Of a stretch of DNA of 13,099 nt, positions 5,656 to 12,073 are shown piece after piece. Where the stretch lies: positions 1 through 13,099 of the forward strand of contig CAYITQ010000014.1 in the NCBI GenBank assembly GCA_964366335.1, given 5' to 3'. The DNA is from JACRNA01 sp964366335. GTDB lineage: Bacteria; Patescibacteriota; Microgenomatia; CAZETR01; Amesbacteraceae. The position numbers were made by a program, and so were the translations under genes. Every line of letters begins with the position of its first letter. Position 1 is the first letter of the stretch. The notes under the pieces were generated by a model, which worked only from the letters and a program-made list of their open reading frames with translations, did not search any database and was not told the origin of the DNA.

Positions 5656-6215
5656 AGCTCGAATATTTCTTTTAATTCTTCCTCGTTCTCTACCCAATCT
5701 AATCTGGCCATTTTTATTGAATCCGGGATATCCAAAATTTCGCGTAAATATTTTACTTGATCGGTAATATTATGTGGTGATATATATACACTCTCTTGAA
5801 ACAACTCCATCCCTATTTGACGCAAATAACGCCTGAGTGAATCACGCGTGGTCCGTTTTAATTCAGCTACATCAAAAAACACCAATCTCCACTTCCTGTC
5901 CCATTTTGTTGTAATCGGCTTCATTTCCAGAAGATTGTATTTCAGTATTTGAGTTTTGCCTTTGTGAGTAATTTTAATTAGGATTCCGTCTCTGGTATTT
6001 TGTTTTTCTACCAAGCCCTGGCGTTCTAATTGATGAGCAGCTTTCCCTATAGAGAATGAATAGTATCTATCCATATCTGGCAATCCCCTTTTTAAAGCTC
6101 GGACATGCTCACTTATTCCGATTGGCAAGAAAAAAGGCCTGGCATCTTTTAGATACTTTAAAAGTTGCTTTTGAGAAATTCTTGTTTTGGGTTTTGTCGT
6201 CCTGCGTTTAACCAT
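5649..6215 (-). CDS. PaaX-like regulator with Cas2-like C-terminal domain
   Basis: A 188-aa basic protein. The N-terminal part (about 45-92) has a winged-helix pattern: AAHQLERQGLVEK, then a DGILIKITHKGK wing. The C-terminal part (105-185) has the Cas2-like ferredoxin pattern WDRKWRLVFFDVAE (105-118, D115), R-rich helix, then ELFQESVYISP (137-147). This architecture matches the PaaX/Cas2-like family frequent in Patescibacteria, often mislabelled Cas2. There is no CRISPR array or cas1 here, so a transcription regulator is the better call. TTGACG-17-TAAAAA precedes the ATG at 6215 at leaderless spacing. Near-identical palindromic sites flank the gene, suggesting autoregulation. Confidence 0.75.
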   Translation of the reverse strand: MVKRRTTKPKTRISQKQLLKYLKDARPFFLPIGISEHVRALKRGLPDMDRYYSFSIGKAAHQLERQGLVEKQNTRDGILIKITHKGKTQILKYNLLEMKPITTKWDRKWRLVFFDVAELKRTTRDSLRRYLRQIGMELFQESVYISPHNITDQVKYLREILDIPDSIKMARLDWVENEEELKEIFELK

Positions 6216-6221
6216 AAAGTA

Positions 6222-6265
6222 TTTTTACATCATTGACGCAGCCGCGTCAACTGTGTAATTATTTG
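6222..6265. promoter_or_regulatory. 44-bp repeat copy B with back-to-back promoters
   Basis: The core TTGACGC-agcc-GCGTCAA (6233-6250) is a 7-bp-arm inverted repeat whose arms each supply a TTGACG -35. Leftward, TTGACG (6250-6245), 17 nt and TAAAAA (6227-6222) serve the PaaX/Cas2-like gene. Rightward, TTGACG (6233-6238), 17 nt and TAATTA (6256-6261) point to the 6295 gene. A protein bound at the dyad could block both. Confidence 0.6.
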
Positions 6266-6280
6266 TGTCCGTTATGATAA

Positions 6281-6288
6281 TGTATAAT
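6281..6288 (+). promoter_or_regulatory. Consensus -10 box before GTG 6295
   Basis: TG-TATAAT with a perfect -10 hexamer (6283-6288), ending 7 nt before an in-frame GTG at 6295. It supports a shorter, leaderless start for the following gene. Confidence 0.45.
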
Positions 6289-6294
6289 GAATTC

Positions 6295-6969
6295 GTGGCA
6301 GATGTTTCTAAATACCATTTGAAATTAGTTCATGATTATGGATCCTGCCAGGTGTGGGAGATTGATGGGGAAAAACTGCGCGCGGAAAAAGATATTGAAT
6401 TTACCAACTTTGGCATGTACCCGGATTTTGACTATATTCCTTCCAATGAATTGTGGCTGGACCGGGAAGCCCACCCCGACGAACGCCGGTTTTTTGTTGA
6501 CCACATGCTTACCCAATGGAAAGCCCTCAAACACGGATATTCCAATACCTTGGCTCTGGACAAAGCTTACCGGGTAGAAAAATCCGAACGGGCAAAGTCG
6601 CAAGATATGAAAAAAGTAGAAAGTAGCAGTGATGTGCATCTAAAAAAAATTAGTGAAACTTCGGATGGCTTGGTCATTTGGTTAGTGAATGGTCGATTAG
6701 TTAGAAGTGATTTCTTTATAGATTTTGTGGATGGTGGCCATCATTTAATTTATCCCTGGATACCTCTAAACGAAGTCTGGATTGACGATGATTTGCAAAA
6801 AGGTGAATACCCTTATGTGATTTTGCACGAACTACATGAGAGAAAGCTCATGTCCCAAGGTTGGACTTATAATCGAGCCCATGGGTCAGCTAGTAAAATA
6901 GAATTCTTGTGTCACCACCATCCGGAAAAACTGGTTATTCACCTTCACCAACTAGGCTTCCATAATTAA
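6295..6969 (+). CDS. Tandem-duplicated protein with a HELHE putative metal site in the second half
   Basis: A 224-aa protein (from GTG 6295) made of two copies of one domain of about 85 residues. Copies N (about 11-95) and C (about 119-204) align without gaps: W..DG/NG near 21 and 129, then YIPSNELWLD and WIPLNEVWID. Copy C has HELHE at 178-182, then GWTYNRAH (189-196) and E203, a set of residues that could bind a metal. In copy N the matching site is HMLTQ (70-74): the first His stays, the Glu, second His and second Glu are lost. Copy C may be active and copy N structural. No named family is assigned. GTG 6265 and ATGs at 6274 and 6280 are alternative starts. Its end overlaps mrdA by 35 nt, convergently. 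Confidence 0.75.
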   Translation: MADVSKYHLKLVHDYGSCQVWEIDGEKLRAEKDIEFTNFGMYPDFDYIPSNELWLDREAHPDERRFFVDHMLTQWKALKHGYSNTLALDKAYRVEKSERAKSQDMKKVESSSDVHLKKISETSDGLVIWLVNGRLVRSDFFIDFVDGGHHLIYPWIPLNEVWIDDDLQKGEYPYVILHELHERKLMSQGWTYNRAHGSASKIEFLCHHHPEKLVIHLHQLGFHN

Positions 6970-8509
6970 ATTTATCCTCCACTCCAAAAAAGTTAGATAA
7001 AATTTTGCGTGCTACTGGCGCTGCAGCTCTTGAGCCTTCACCCCCACCTTCCACCAAAACTGTCACTGAAATTTTTGGATCATCAACCGGAGCAAAGATT
7101 GTAAACCAGGCATGGGTATTATATTTTCCTTCTTCGGTTATATACTCGGCTGTTCCGGTCTTGCAAGCGACCTGGGGCCCTTGCCAATCAAAAAATGGAA
7201 ATGCCGTACCCCCTGCTTTGCATGCCCCAATCATTCCAGCTTTTATAATATCCAAAATTTCAGGATCTATTTGTAACCCTGTACACTGAGTACTGAGTAA
7301 TGAGTAATGAGCAATATTTGGCTTGCATTTTTTGTTTGTCGCCAACATGTTTGTCATTTGATTAACCTGAAGAGGTGTCGCCAGTACATCCCCCTGACCG
7401 ATGGCCATGTGATAAGTATTGCCCAAGAACCATTGTTCATTTTTAAATTTTTCTTTCCAAATAGGCGTTGGAATCAAGCCTTCGACTTCTCCCGGCAAAT
7501 CGATACCCGTATTTGCTCCAAATCCCATAACTTGTGCCCAGGCGGCCATAGTTTCAGGTCCCACCAATTCTCCCGCTTTGTAAAAAAAGATATCATTGGA
7601 CCGGGTCAAGGCCCGGACCCAACTGACAATACCATCTTTTCCTCCATATTCAGTAAAAAACCAATTGGCATATTTAAACCCGGCAACCGTCAGAACACCC
7701 ACATCTTCGACAGAAAAATTTTTGGAGGCTTTGCCGCTACCCAAGGCTGAAAGTGCAGTCACCATCTTGAAAGTCGAGCCTGGAGCATATGATCCGGCAA
7801 TCGCCCTATTGAAGAATGGTAAATTTGGATCATTGAGCGACTGACTAATTTTAAGAGGATCATATCCTGGACTGCTGGCCAGACCCAGAATATCTCCGGT
7901 ATCGGGGTCTGAAATGATTACTGCACCTTTTTTACCATTTAGAGATTCGTAGGCAATTTTTTGCAAGGTAGCGTCCACCGATGTGGGTAAATCCCGGCCG
8001 GGCGTAGGTTTTCGGGCTCCCAAATCACGGACCACCTGACCTTCGTTATCTACTTCTACAAGCCTTGCTCCATTGACCCCCTTCAGACTATCTTCATATT
8101 GCTTTTGCAGGCCGGCCCGGCCGACGAGATCCTTCATCTGATATTTTATGTCTTGGCGCAGAAGACCCACTTCCGAAGCAGATATCTCACCTACATAGCC
8201 AACGACCGCGCTGTTGGCAGGATTGTTTTCCAAAGGTATACCCCGACTATCCAATATACTTCCCCGGGGAGCGGGAAGTGTCAGAGTCTTAATCCTATTT
8301 TCATCCGCCAATACCCGGTATTTACCTCCGGCGAACAATTGTAATGAAACCAGTTTGATAAACAATAAACTGAAAGTTATTAATATTCCCACCCACAACC
8401 AATCACCGGTAATTATTTCCGGTTTTGGGCTACCATGTCTGGTATTTTTGGACGCTGATCCCAAAATCACAAAGTCTGAAAATGCAGCACCTGGTGTAAA
8501 ACGCTTCAT
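6935..8509 (-). CDS. mrdA: Penicillin-binding protein 2, elongation transpeptidase
   Basis: PBP2 cross-links peptidoglycan during cell elongation at the outer face of the membrane. One membrane helix at about 37-58 (LWVGILITFSLLFIKLVSLQ) anchors it. A dimerisation part follows with PRGSILDSRG (81-90). The transpeptidase domain has the SxxK motif S245TFK248, S304ND306 and K450TG452, so all three active-site motifs are present. The length of 524 aa is slightly short. Residues 398-411 (NIAHYSLLSTQCTG) come from a TGAGTAA-type heptamer array. A TATAAC box (8522-8517) lies 8 nt before the ATG, nearly leaderless. It follows mreB after a 110-nt repeat-filled gap; mreC and mreD are absent between them. 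Confidence 0.95.
   Translation of the reverse strand: MKRFTPGAAFSDFVILGSASKNTRHGSPKPEIITGDWLWVGILITFSLLFIKLVSLQLFAGGKYRVLADENRIKTLTLPAPRGSILDSRGIPLENNPANSAVVGYVGEISASEVGLLRQDIKYQMKDLVGRAGLQKQYEDSLKGVNGARLVEVDNEGQVVRDLGARKPTPGRDLPTSVDATLQKIAYESLNGKKGAVIISDPDTGDILGLASSPGYDPLKISQSLNDPNLPFFNRAIAGSYAPGSTFKMVTALSALGSGKASKNFSVEDVGVLTVAGFKYANWFFTEYGGKDGIVSWVRALTRSNDIFFYKAGELVGPETMAAWAQVMGFGANTGIDLPGEVEGLIPTPIWKEKFKNEQWFLGNTYHMAIGQGDVLATPLQVNQMTNMLATNKKCKPNIAHYSLLSTQCTGLQIDPEILDIIKAGMIGACKAGGTAFPFFDWQGPQVACKTGTAEYITEEGKYNTHAWFTIFAPVDDPKISVTVLVEGGGEGSRAAAPVARKILSNFFGVEDKFNYGSLVGEGE
7287..7314. repeat. Heptamer array (TGAGTAA type) inside mrdA
   Basis: Four units, TGAGTAC, TGAGTAA, TGAGTAA and TGAGCAA. 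The coding strand gives IAHYSLLSTQ, close to the peptides encoded by the arrays in folD, topA and the O-antigen-ligase-like gene. Confidence 0.85.
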
Positions 8510-8521
8510 AAAAATAGTTAT

Positions 8522-8623
8522 AAATCCGAATTTCGAAATCCGAAATCCGAAACAAATTCAAAATTCGAATTTTGAAAATTTAAAAATTGTTTCGAGTTTC
8601 GATATTCGTGTTTCGAATTTCAT
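8522..8623. repeat. Period-7 inverted repeat array between mreB and mrdA
   Basis: The left arm has units AAATCCG, AATTTCG, AAATCCG and AAATCCG; the right arm has GTTTCGA, GTTTCGA, TATTCGT, GTTTCGA and ATTTCAT. The arms are roughly reverse complements around an AT-rich centre with TTCGAA. The array fills the whole intergenic gap and its last unit overlaps the mreB stop codon (8620-8622). It could fold as a long hairpin. Confidence 0.75.
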
Positions 8624-9669
8624 CTCAGTCCTCCCACCACTCTCACCTTCTTGAGTAAACTTGGGTTTTCCAGCACCTTGGCACATCCCCGAACCACCGC
8701 CGTCATGGGATCTTCTACAATGTACACCGGCATCCGGGTTTGCTCGGAGACCAGCTTGTCAATACCTGTAATCATACTTCCTCCCCCGGCCATGGCAATT
8801 CCCCGCTCGAGAATATCCCCCACCAATTCCGGGGGTGTCTCTTCCAACAAATCCGTAACACTTTCGATAATTGTCCGCAAGATGGGAATCAAAGCTTCGC
8901 GGACTTCAGAGGCTGTAATTTTCAGGCTGACCGGCAGTCCTGATTCCAAATCGCGGCCACGAATAACCATTACTTTATCCTTGAGGCTTCCCACATGCGC
9001 ATTACCCAAAGTAATCTTAATTTCCTCGGCTGTCCGCTCCCCAAGCAAGACATTATATTTCAGTCTTAGATAAGCAATAATGGCTTCGTCCATTTCGTCA
9101 CCGGCAGTTCTTATAGATCTGTTGATGACAATACCTCCCAGAGAAATAACTGCTATTTCTGACGTTCCCCCGCCTATATCAATCATCAAAATTCCTCCCG
9201 GTTGCTCGACAGGCAATCCTGCCCCAATGGCTGCCGCCATAGGCTCTTCAATTAAATAGGCTTGACGGGCGCCGGCGGAAAGCGCGGCTTCCTGAACTGC
9301 CCGTCTTTCCACTTCTGTCACTCCCGAGGGAATTCCCACTACCACCCGGGGCCTTGGAATCCTCGGGACCCAATGGCCCGTGTCGTGAACTTGCATGACA
9401 TAATGTTTGAGCATCGCTTCGGTCGCATCGAAATCGGCAATCACGCCGTCTTTTAGCGGCCTTACGACTTCAATTGATGCGGGATTTCTCCCCAGCATAT
9501 TTTTGGCTTCGGTGCCGATGGCCAGAATTTGCTTGGTCTTTTTGTGCCGGGCCACGACCGACGGCTCCCTGATCACAATTCCTTTCCCCTTAACATGCAC
9601 CAGCGTATTGGCCGTCCCCAAATCAATACCTACATCATAACTTAGAAGTCCAAATAAATAATTGATCAT
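8620..9669 (-). CDS. mreB: Rod-shape protein MreB (bacterial actin)
   Basis: MreB polymerises under the membrane and guides the elongation machinery, including the PBP2 encoded next. Actin-fold nucleotide motifs are clear: phosphate-1 DLGTANT (16-22), phosphate-2 IDIGGGTSE (163-171) and adenosine AGGGSMI (294-300); IEEPMAAAIGAGLPV (140-154) is also typical. The 349-aa length is normal. The start at ATG 9669 (MINYLFGLLSYDVGIDLGT) fits the family better than ATG 9687 (six extra residues), and a TTGAAT-17-TACATT promoter points to it. It is divergent from the 9729 gene and followed by mrdA on the same strand. Confidence 0.97.
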   Translation of the reverse strand: MINYLFGLLSYDVGIDLGTANTLVHVKGKGIVIREPSVVARHKKTKQILAIGTEAKNMLGRNPASIEVVRPLKDGVIADFDATEAMLKHYVMQVHDTGHWVPRIPRPRVVVGIPSGVTEVERRAVQEAALSAGARQAYLIEEPMAAAIGAGLPVEQPGGILMIDIGGGTSEIAVISLGGIVINRSIRTAGDEMDEAIIAYLRLKYNVLLGERTAEEIKITLGNAHVGSLKDKVMVIRGRDLESGLPVSLKITASEVREALIPILRTIIESVTDLLEETPPELVGDILERGIAMAGGGSMITGIDKLVSEQTRMPVYIVEDPMTAVVRGCAKVLENPSLLKKVRVVGGLR

Positions 9670-9677
9670 ATACCCGC

Positions 9678-9706
9678 AATGTATCATTAACTCTTGCTCT
9701 ATTCAA
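9678..9706 (-). promoter_or_regulatory. Candidate mreB promoter
   Basis: TTGAAT (9706-9701), a 17-nt spacer and TACATT (9683-9678) on the minus strand, giving a start only about 2 nt before ATG 9669. Confidence 0.4.
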
Positions 9707-9716
9707 TAGTCTTATG

Positions 9717-9722
9717 TATTAT
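9717..9722 (+). promoter_or_regulatory. -10 box for the 73-aa gene
   Basis: TATTAT, ending 7 nt before ATG 9729, with a weak TTGCTC 17 nt upstream (9694-9699). Confidence 0.45.
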
Positions 9723-9728
9723 TCATTT

Positions 9729-9950
9729 ATGGCTCTAGTGGAAATGAATAAAATAATGATTGCAGAACAGGTAGCAAGACAAACTCGGAAGAATTCAAGT
9801 TATTTGAAATTTTATTCTGTGGAAGTACTACTTGGAATGTTAAAACCCGTGGATACCAATTCGATAGAACCATTTGAAACTGAACCATTAACAGATGGTG
9901 AGGGTAAATTATTACCTCACAGACGAGGGGTCAGAATCTACCGAAGATGA
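9729..9950 (+). CDS. Hypothetical protein, 73 aa
   Basis: A small protein starting MALVEMNKIMIAEQVARQTR with a helical first half, an acidic middle (EPFETEPLTDGEG) and a basic C-terminus (HRRGVRIYRR). No family was recognised. ATG 9729 is preferred over ATG 9714 because of the -10 box at leaderless spacing. It runs toward the 135-aa gene and overlaps its 3' end by 39 nt on the opposite strand. It may belong to the accessory stretch that continues to 12015. Confidence 0.55.
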   Translation: MALVEMNKIMIAEQVARQTRKNSSYLKFYSVEVLLGMLKPVDTNSIEPFETEPLTDGEGKLLPHRRGVRIYRR

Positions 9951-10319
9951 ATTTACCTCTCTTATTTTGATTCCGCTTTTTTCCATATATTCGTCGAGAC
10001 CAAAAAATACTCTATTCCCCGGCCTACAGTGGGTATCTACAACAAAAACACCGTCTATAACTCCAACTTGATGATGGCGGACTAAAATTGGATGACGTTC
10101 CATGTTGACAATTTCTAGTGGCCCATCTATCCGATGTACTATTCCTGTTTTGACGACTAAACCATCCCCCCTCAATTTATTAATAGCATCTATAGCGTCA
10201 AAATAACATAATCCTTTTTGTTTCGGATCGTCTCTTGGCGTCAAAGAACTAACCGAATTCTCCATTTCTCGTATTCGTTCACGGACTTCTTGTGAGATAG
10301 TTTCCAATTCCTTTGCCAT
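9912..10319 (-). CDS. Hypothetical protein, 135 aa, Cys/His/Asp-rich core
   Basis: The N-terminal 25 residues form a charged helix (ELETISQEVRERIREMENSV). The core has C38 in KGLCYFDAIDAINKL and then RHHQVGVIDGVFVVDTHC (81-98). A Cys at the start of a helix, followed by a His-strand-Asp arrangement, is like papain-fold proteases and NlpC/P60 relatives, but no family can be named and the match is by eye. The end is Ser/Asp-rich. An extended -10 (TGaTATAAT) lies 18 nt upstream of ATG 10319, so this gene would have a short leader of about 11 nt without a Shine-Dalgarno. Confidence 0.65.
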   Translation of the reverse strand: MAKELETISQEVRERIREMENSVSSLTPRDDPKQKGLCYFDAIDAINKLRGDGLVVKTGIVHRIDGPLEIVNMERHPILVRHHQVGVIDGVFVVDTHCRPGNRVFFGLDEYMEKSGIKIREVNSSSVDSDPSSVR

Positions 10320-10336
10320 AGATATTGATACAGTTG

Positions 10337-10345
10337 ATTATATCA
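10337..10345 (-). promoter_or_regulatory. Extended -10 promoter of the 135-aa gene
   Basis: TGa-TATAAT on the minus strand, a perfect extended -10, with no clear -35. Start predicted near 10330. Confidence 0.5.
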
Positions 10346-10366
10346 TGTCAGTAATACCCGTCCCTC

Positions 10367-10395
10367 TTGACAAGACCTATAGTATATAGTATACT
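10367..10395 (+). promoter_or_regulatory. Near-consensus sigma-70 promoter with dyad over the -10
   Basis: TTGACA (6 of 6), a 17-nt spacer and TATACT (5 of 6) place the start at about 10402, the A of the ATG. The inverted repeat ATAGTATA-tag-TATACTAT (10379-10397) covers the -10 and could be an operator. This is the strongest promoter in the window. Confidence 0.8.
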
Positions 10396-10401
10396 ATTGC
10401 A

Positions 10402-10614
10402 ATGGATAAAAGATTAAGCGAATTAATTCCTATTTATGTTTGGTCGCTAGGAATATTATCTGCAGTTTGTGCTGGTATGGTGTATGTCTATGCGAGTAAA
10501 GAAGCCGTGGGTTTTGTATCTAGACTCACTGAACCTAATTCAATGCTCGTCTTGGCAGTCTCTATTGCATCGGGAATAGGAGCTTACGCACTCAATAAGA
10601 CAAATAACATTTGA
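10402..10614 (+). CDS. Small two-helix membrane protein, 70 aa
   Basis: Two hydrophobic helices are visible, about 10-31 (PIYVWSLGILSAVCAGMVYV) and 47-64 (SMLVLAVSIASGIGAYAL), joined by a short polar loop and ending NKTNNI. Family unknown. The gene has the best promoter of the window and its ATG coincides with the predicted transcription start, so a strongly expressed leaderless mRNA is likely. It ends 2 nt before the stop of the convergent 99-aa gene. Small membrane proteins in accessory regions can be toxins, immunity factors or phage-related, but nothing here decides this. Confidence 0.65.
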   Translation: MDKRLSELIPIYVWSLGILSAVCAGMVYVYASKEAVGFVSRLTEPNSMLVLAVSIASGIGAYALNKTNNI

Positions 10615-10616
10615 TC

Positions 10617-10916
10617 TCACAAATATGCTTTTATTACGCTTGTTCCATCAATACCCAACTGTAAGTTTGCTGAAGCCGCAGATTTAAACAATTTTTGCAA
10701 CTCAATCAATTTTCTTCTCGTATCTTCAATGGAGAGACCGGTAACGGTATCGTTGTCAACCATCTTACTAATAAATTTGTCGATACCGTCTCCAGTTTGA
10801 GATCCCATAAACAATATAGCCAAAACATCTGCCACGTCTTTATCTCTTAGACCATTGTTAGATCCCAGAATAATGTCTGTTTTAAATAAAAATAGGTCTA
10901 ATAAAGAAGGAACCAT
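10617..10916 (-). CDS. Hypothetical protein, 99 aa
   Basis: A soluble, largely helical protein beginning MVPSLLDLFLFKTDIILGSN, with charged helices (IEDTRRKLIELQKLFKSAAS) and no recognised family. The ATG overlaps the end of the upstream gapped gene by 35 nt and has a GAGGG ribosome binding site 8 nt upstream, as expected for an internal operon gene. With that gene it forms a two-gene unit of unknown function. Confidence 0.6.
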   Translation of the reverse strand: MVPSLLDLFLFKTDIILGSNNGLRDKDVADVLAILFMGSQTGDGIDKFISKMVDNDTVTGLSIEDTRRKLIELQKLFKSAASANLQLGIDGTSVIKAYL

Positions 10917-11311
10917 TACTATTCCCTCTATTTAATTCATTTAAACCAATTTCATAAGTTTGTTTGTCTGTTAAACCGAAGCTGGGTCTTCTATTCCAAC
11001 CTTTTATACAACCCCTATCTTGCATCATTCCCAAAACATTTCTAAACCTGCCCTGAGAAAAAGAAACCATGTCTAAATCTTCGGTGCCTCTAAANNNNNN
11101 NNNNNNNNNNNNNNNNNNNNNNNNNNNNNNNNNNNNNNNNNNNNNNNNNNNNNNNNNNNNNNNNNNNNNNNNNNNNNNNNNNNNNNNNNNNNNNAATTTC
11201 ATAAATCCCTAAATCCCCTTGGGCTTTAGCCATATTATCCAAAAGATTACCAACCTGATACCAAGGAAGGCGCTCTGTTCTTTCTGTTCCCAAATTAAAT
11301 TCATCAAACAT
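10882..11311 (-). CDS. Winged-helix-like protein interrupted by the assembly gap
   Basis: The N-terminal 39 residues start at ATG 11311 (MFDEFNLGTERTERLPWYQ) and run into the run of N. After the gap the frame resumes with FRGTEDLDMVSFSQGRFRNV and ends at 10882. The C-terminal part has a winged-helix look: RFRNVLGMMQDRGCIKGW, then PSFGLTDKQTYEIGLNEL, similar to transcription-factor or PadR-like wings. The 330 known bases are a multiple of three, so if this is one gene the true gap must be too. A perfect TATAAT ends 7 nt before ATG 11311; ATG 11317 is an alternative. Whether the two halves are one gene is an inference. Confidence 0.5.
11095..11194. other. Assembly gap (100 N)
   Basis: Exactly 100 N, the usual placeholder for a gap of unknown size. 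Sequence and order across it are therefore not certain. Confidence 0.98.
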
Positions 11312-11317
11312 ATCCAT

Positions 11318-11323
11318 ATTATA
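11318..11323 (-). promoter_or_regulatory. -10 box for the gapped gene
   Basis: Perfect TATAAT on the minus strand ending 7 nt before ATG 11311; no clear -35. Confidence 0.45.
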
Positions 11324-11362
11324 TAATAACTTTTTCCAAGCTCTTTTGGTTAAACTAAAATA

Positions 11363-11764
11363 CTACTGACTTCTTAAATATTGTAAAAATTGCCCAGGTG
11401 AATAAACCAAAATATTGAAATCTCTTTTTATTTTCTCGACATCAAAATGTCGAACATTATAAGAAATCAGAAATCTTGACTGAGATTTTACCGCTCCCGC
11501 TACAATATGCGCATCAAACAAATCAAATACATAATTATCAAATTTTGCTGATTTGGTAATGCTTATTTTTTCAATTTTTGACAAACATTTATCCAATTTA
11601 TTTCTACTTAAATTCAATCTTTTAATCACTATACACAACTCTTTATATGACAAGCTTGATATAAATTTGGTACTTTTTGTAGGTTCATTTACGAGAAAGT
11701 ATGCGGCTCCTTTTTGGGAAATTAGACTTGAAATTATGACATCAGAATCCAGAAAAATAATCAT
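11363..11764 (-). CDS. PIN-domain protein, putative toxin ribonuclease
   Basis: PIN domains are Mg-dependent RNases, often the toxin of a toxin-antitoxin pair. The 133-aa length is typical. Acidic residues fall where expected: D6 in IIFLDSDVI, E42 in SYKELCIV, and D84 in DLFDAHIVAGA. The fourth position is in SYNVRHFD (N103 or D108). The ATG at 11764 overlaps the stop of the upstream HTH gene (ATGA), so translation is probably coupled, as in many toxin-antitoxin operons. The fold is well supported; the toxin role comes from context. Confidence 0.8.
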   Translation of the reverse strand: MIIFLDSDVIISSLISQKGAAYFLVNEPTKSTKFISSLSYKELCIVIKRLNLSRNKLDKCLSKIEKISITKSAKFDNYVFDLFDAHIVAGAVKSQSRFLISYNVRHFDVEKIKRDFNILVYSPGQFLQYLRSQ

Positions 11765-12015
11765 ATCACTTGTCTAGCCTGCCTGAGAGCATCTGTTATC
11801 AACGGGAGACTTTTTCTATCTTCAACCTCTGCTTGGTACAAATCAAAATCCATACCCGTAAAGACAAAAGAGATAGAATTGGCGGGAACACGATAAACTT
11901 TACCAATTTTTTTGGCTATGATTTCCCCTCTACCAATTAAGTCATAAACCGTGTTGGTGCTCAATTGGAGTAAGGTGGCAACTTGATCTGGGGTATATAC
12001 TTTGGTACTATACAT
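11761..12015 (-). CDS. Excisionase/MerR-type HTH protein, putative antitoxin
   Basis: An 84-aa protein. Residues 6-46 form a helix-turn-helix of the excisionase type (YTPDQVATLLQLSTNTVYDL, then GEIIAKKIGKVYRVPANSI). The acidic tail (GMDFDLYQAEVEDRKSLPLI and on) is a plausible region for binding the PIN partner. The start at ATG 12015 (MYSTK) is chosen because TTGACA-17-TAATAT ends 7 nt before it; ATG 12021 is the alternative. It overlaps the PIN gene by 4 nt. The pair fits a type II module in which the HTH protein represses its own promoter and neutralises the PIN protein. Confidence 0.75.
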   Translation of the reverse strand: MYSTKVYTPDQVATLLQLSTNTVYDLIGRGEIIAKKIGKVYRVPANSISFVFTGMDFDLYQAEVEDRKSLPLITDALRQARQVI

Positions 12016-12021
12016 GACCAT

Positions 12022-12050
12022 ATATTATCAAACATGACTATCCTTGTCAA
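12022..12050 (-). promoter_or_regulatory. Promoter of the HTH-PIN pair
   Basis: TTGACA (12050-12045, 6 of 6), a 17-nt spacer and TAATAT (12027-12022) on the minus strand, predicting a start at ATG 12015. Confidence 0.65.
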
Positions 12051-12058
12051 GCCTGGCA

Positions 12059-12067
12059 TGTTAAAAT
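12059..12067 (+). promoter_or_regulatory. Extended -10 promoter of the O-antigen-ligase-like gene
   Basis: TGt-TAAAAT with the hexamer at 12062-12067, ending 7 nt before ATG 12074. It overlaps the upstream edge of the divergent HTH-PIN promoter region. Confidence 0.5.
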
Positions 12068-12073
12068 TACTCC

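Noticed and set aside
5649..6215. Cas2 of a CRISPR system
   Set aside because: The C-terminal fold is Cas2-like, but an N-terminal winged helix is present and no cas1, other cas gene or CRISPR array is nearby; a PaaX-like regulator fits better.
7307..7750. Plus-strand ORFs of 94-147 aa across mrdA
   Set aside because: Shadows of mrdA; the minus frame has all PBP2 active-site motifs.
8651..9073. Plus-strand ORF of 140 aa across mreB
   Set aside because: Shadow of mreB, whose nucleotide-binding motifs are all on the minus strand.
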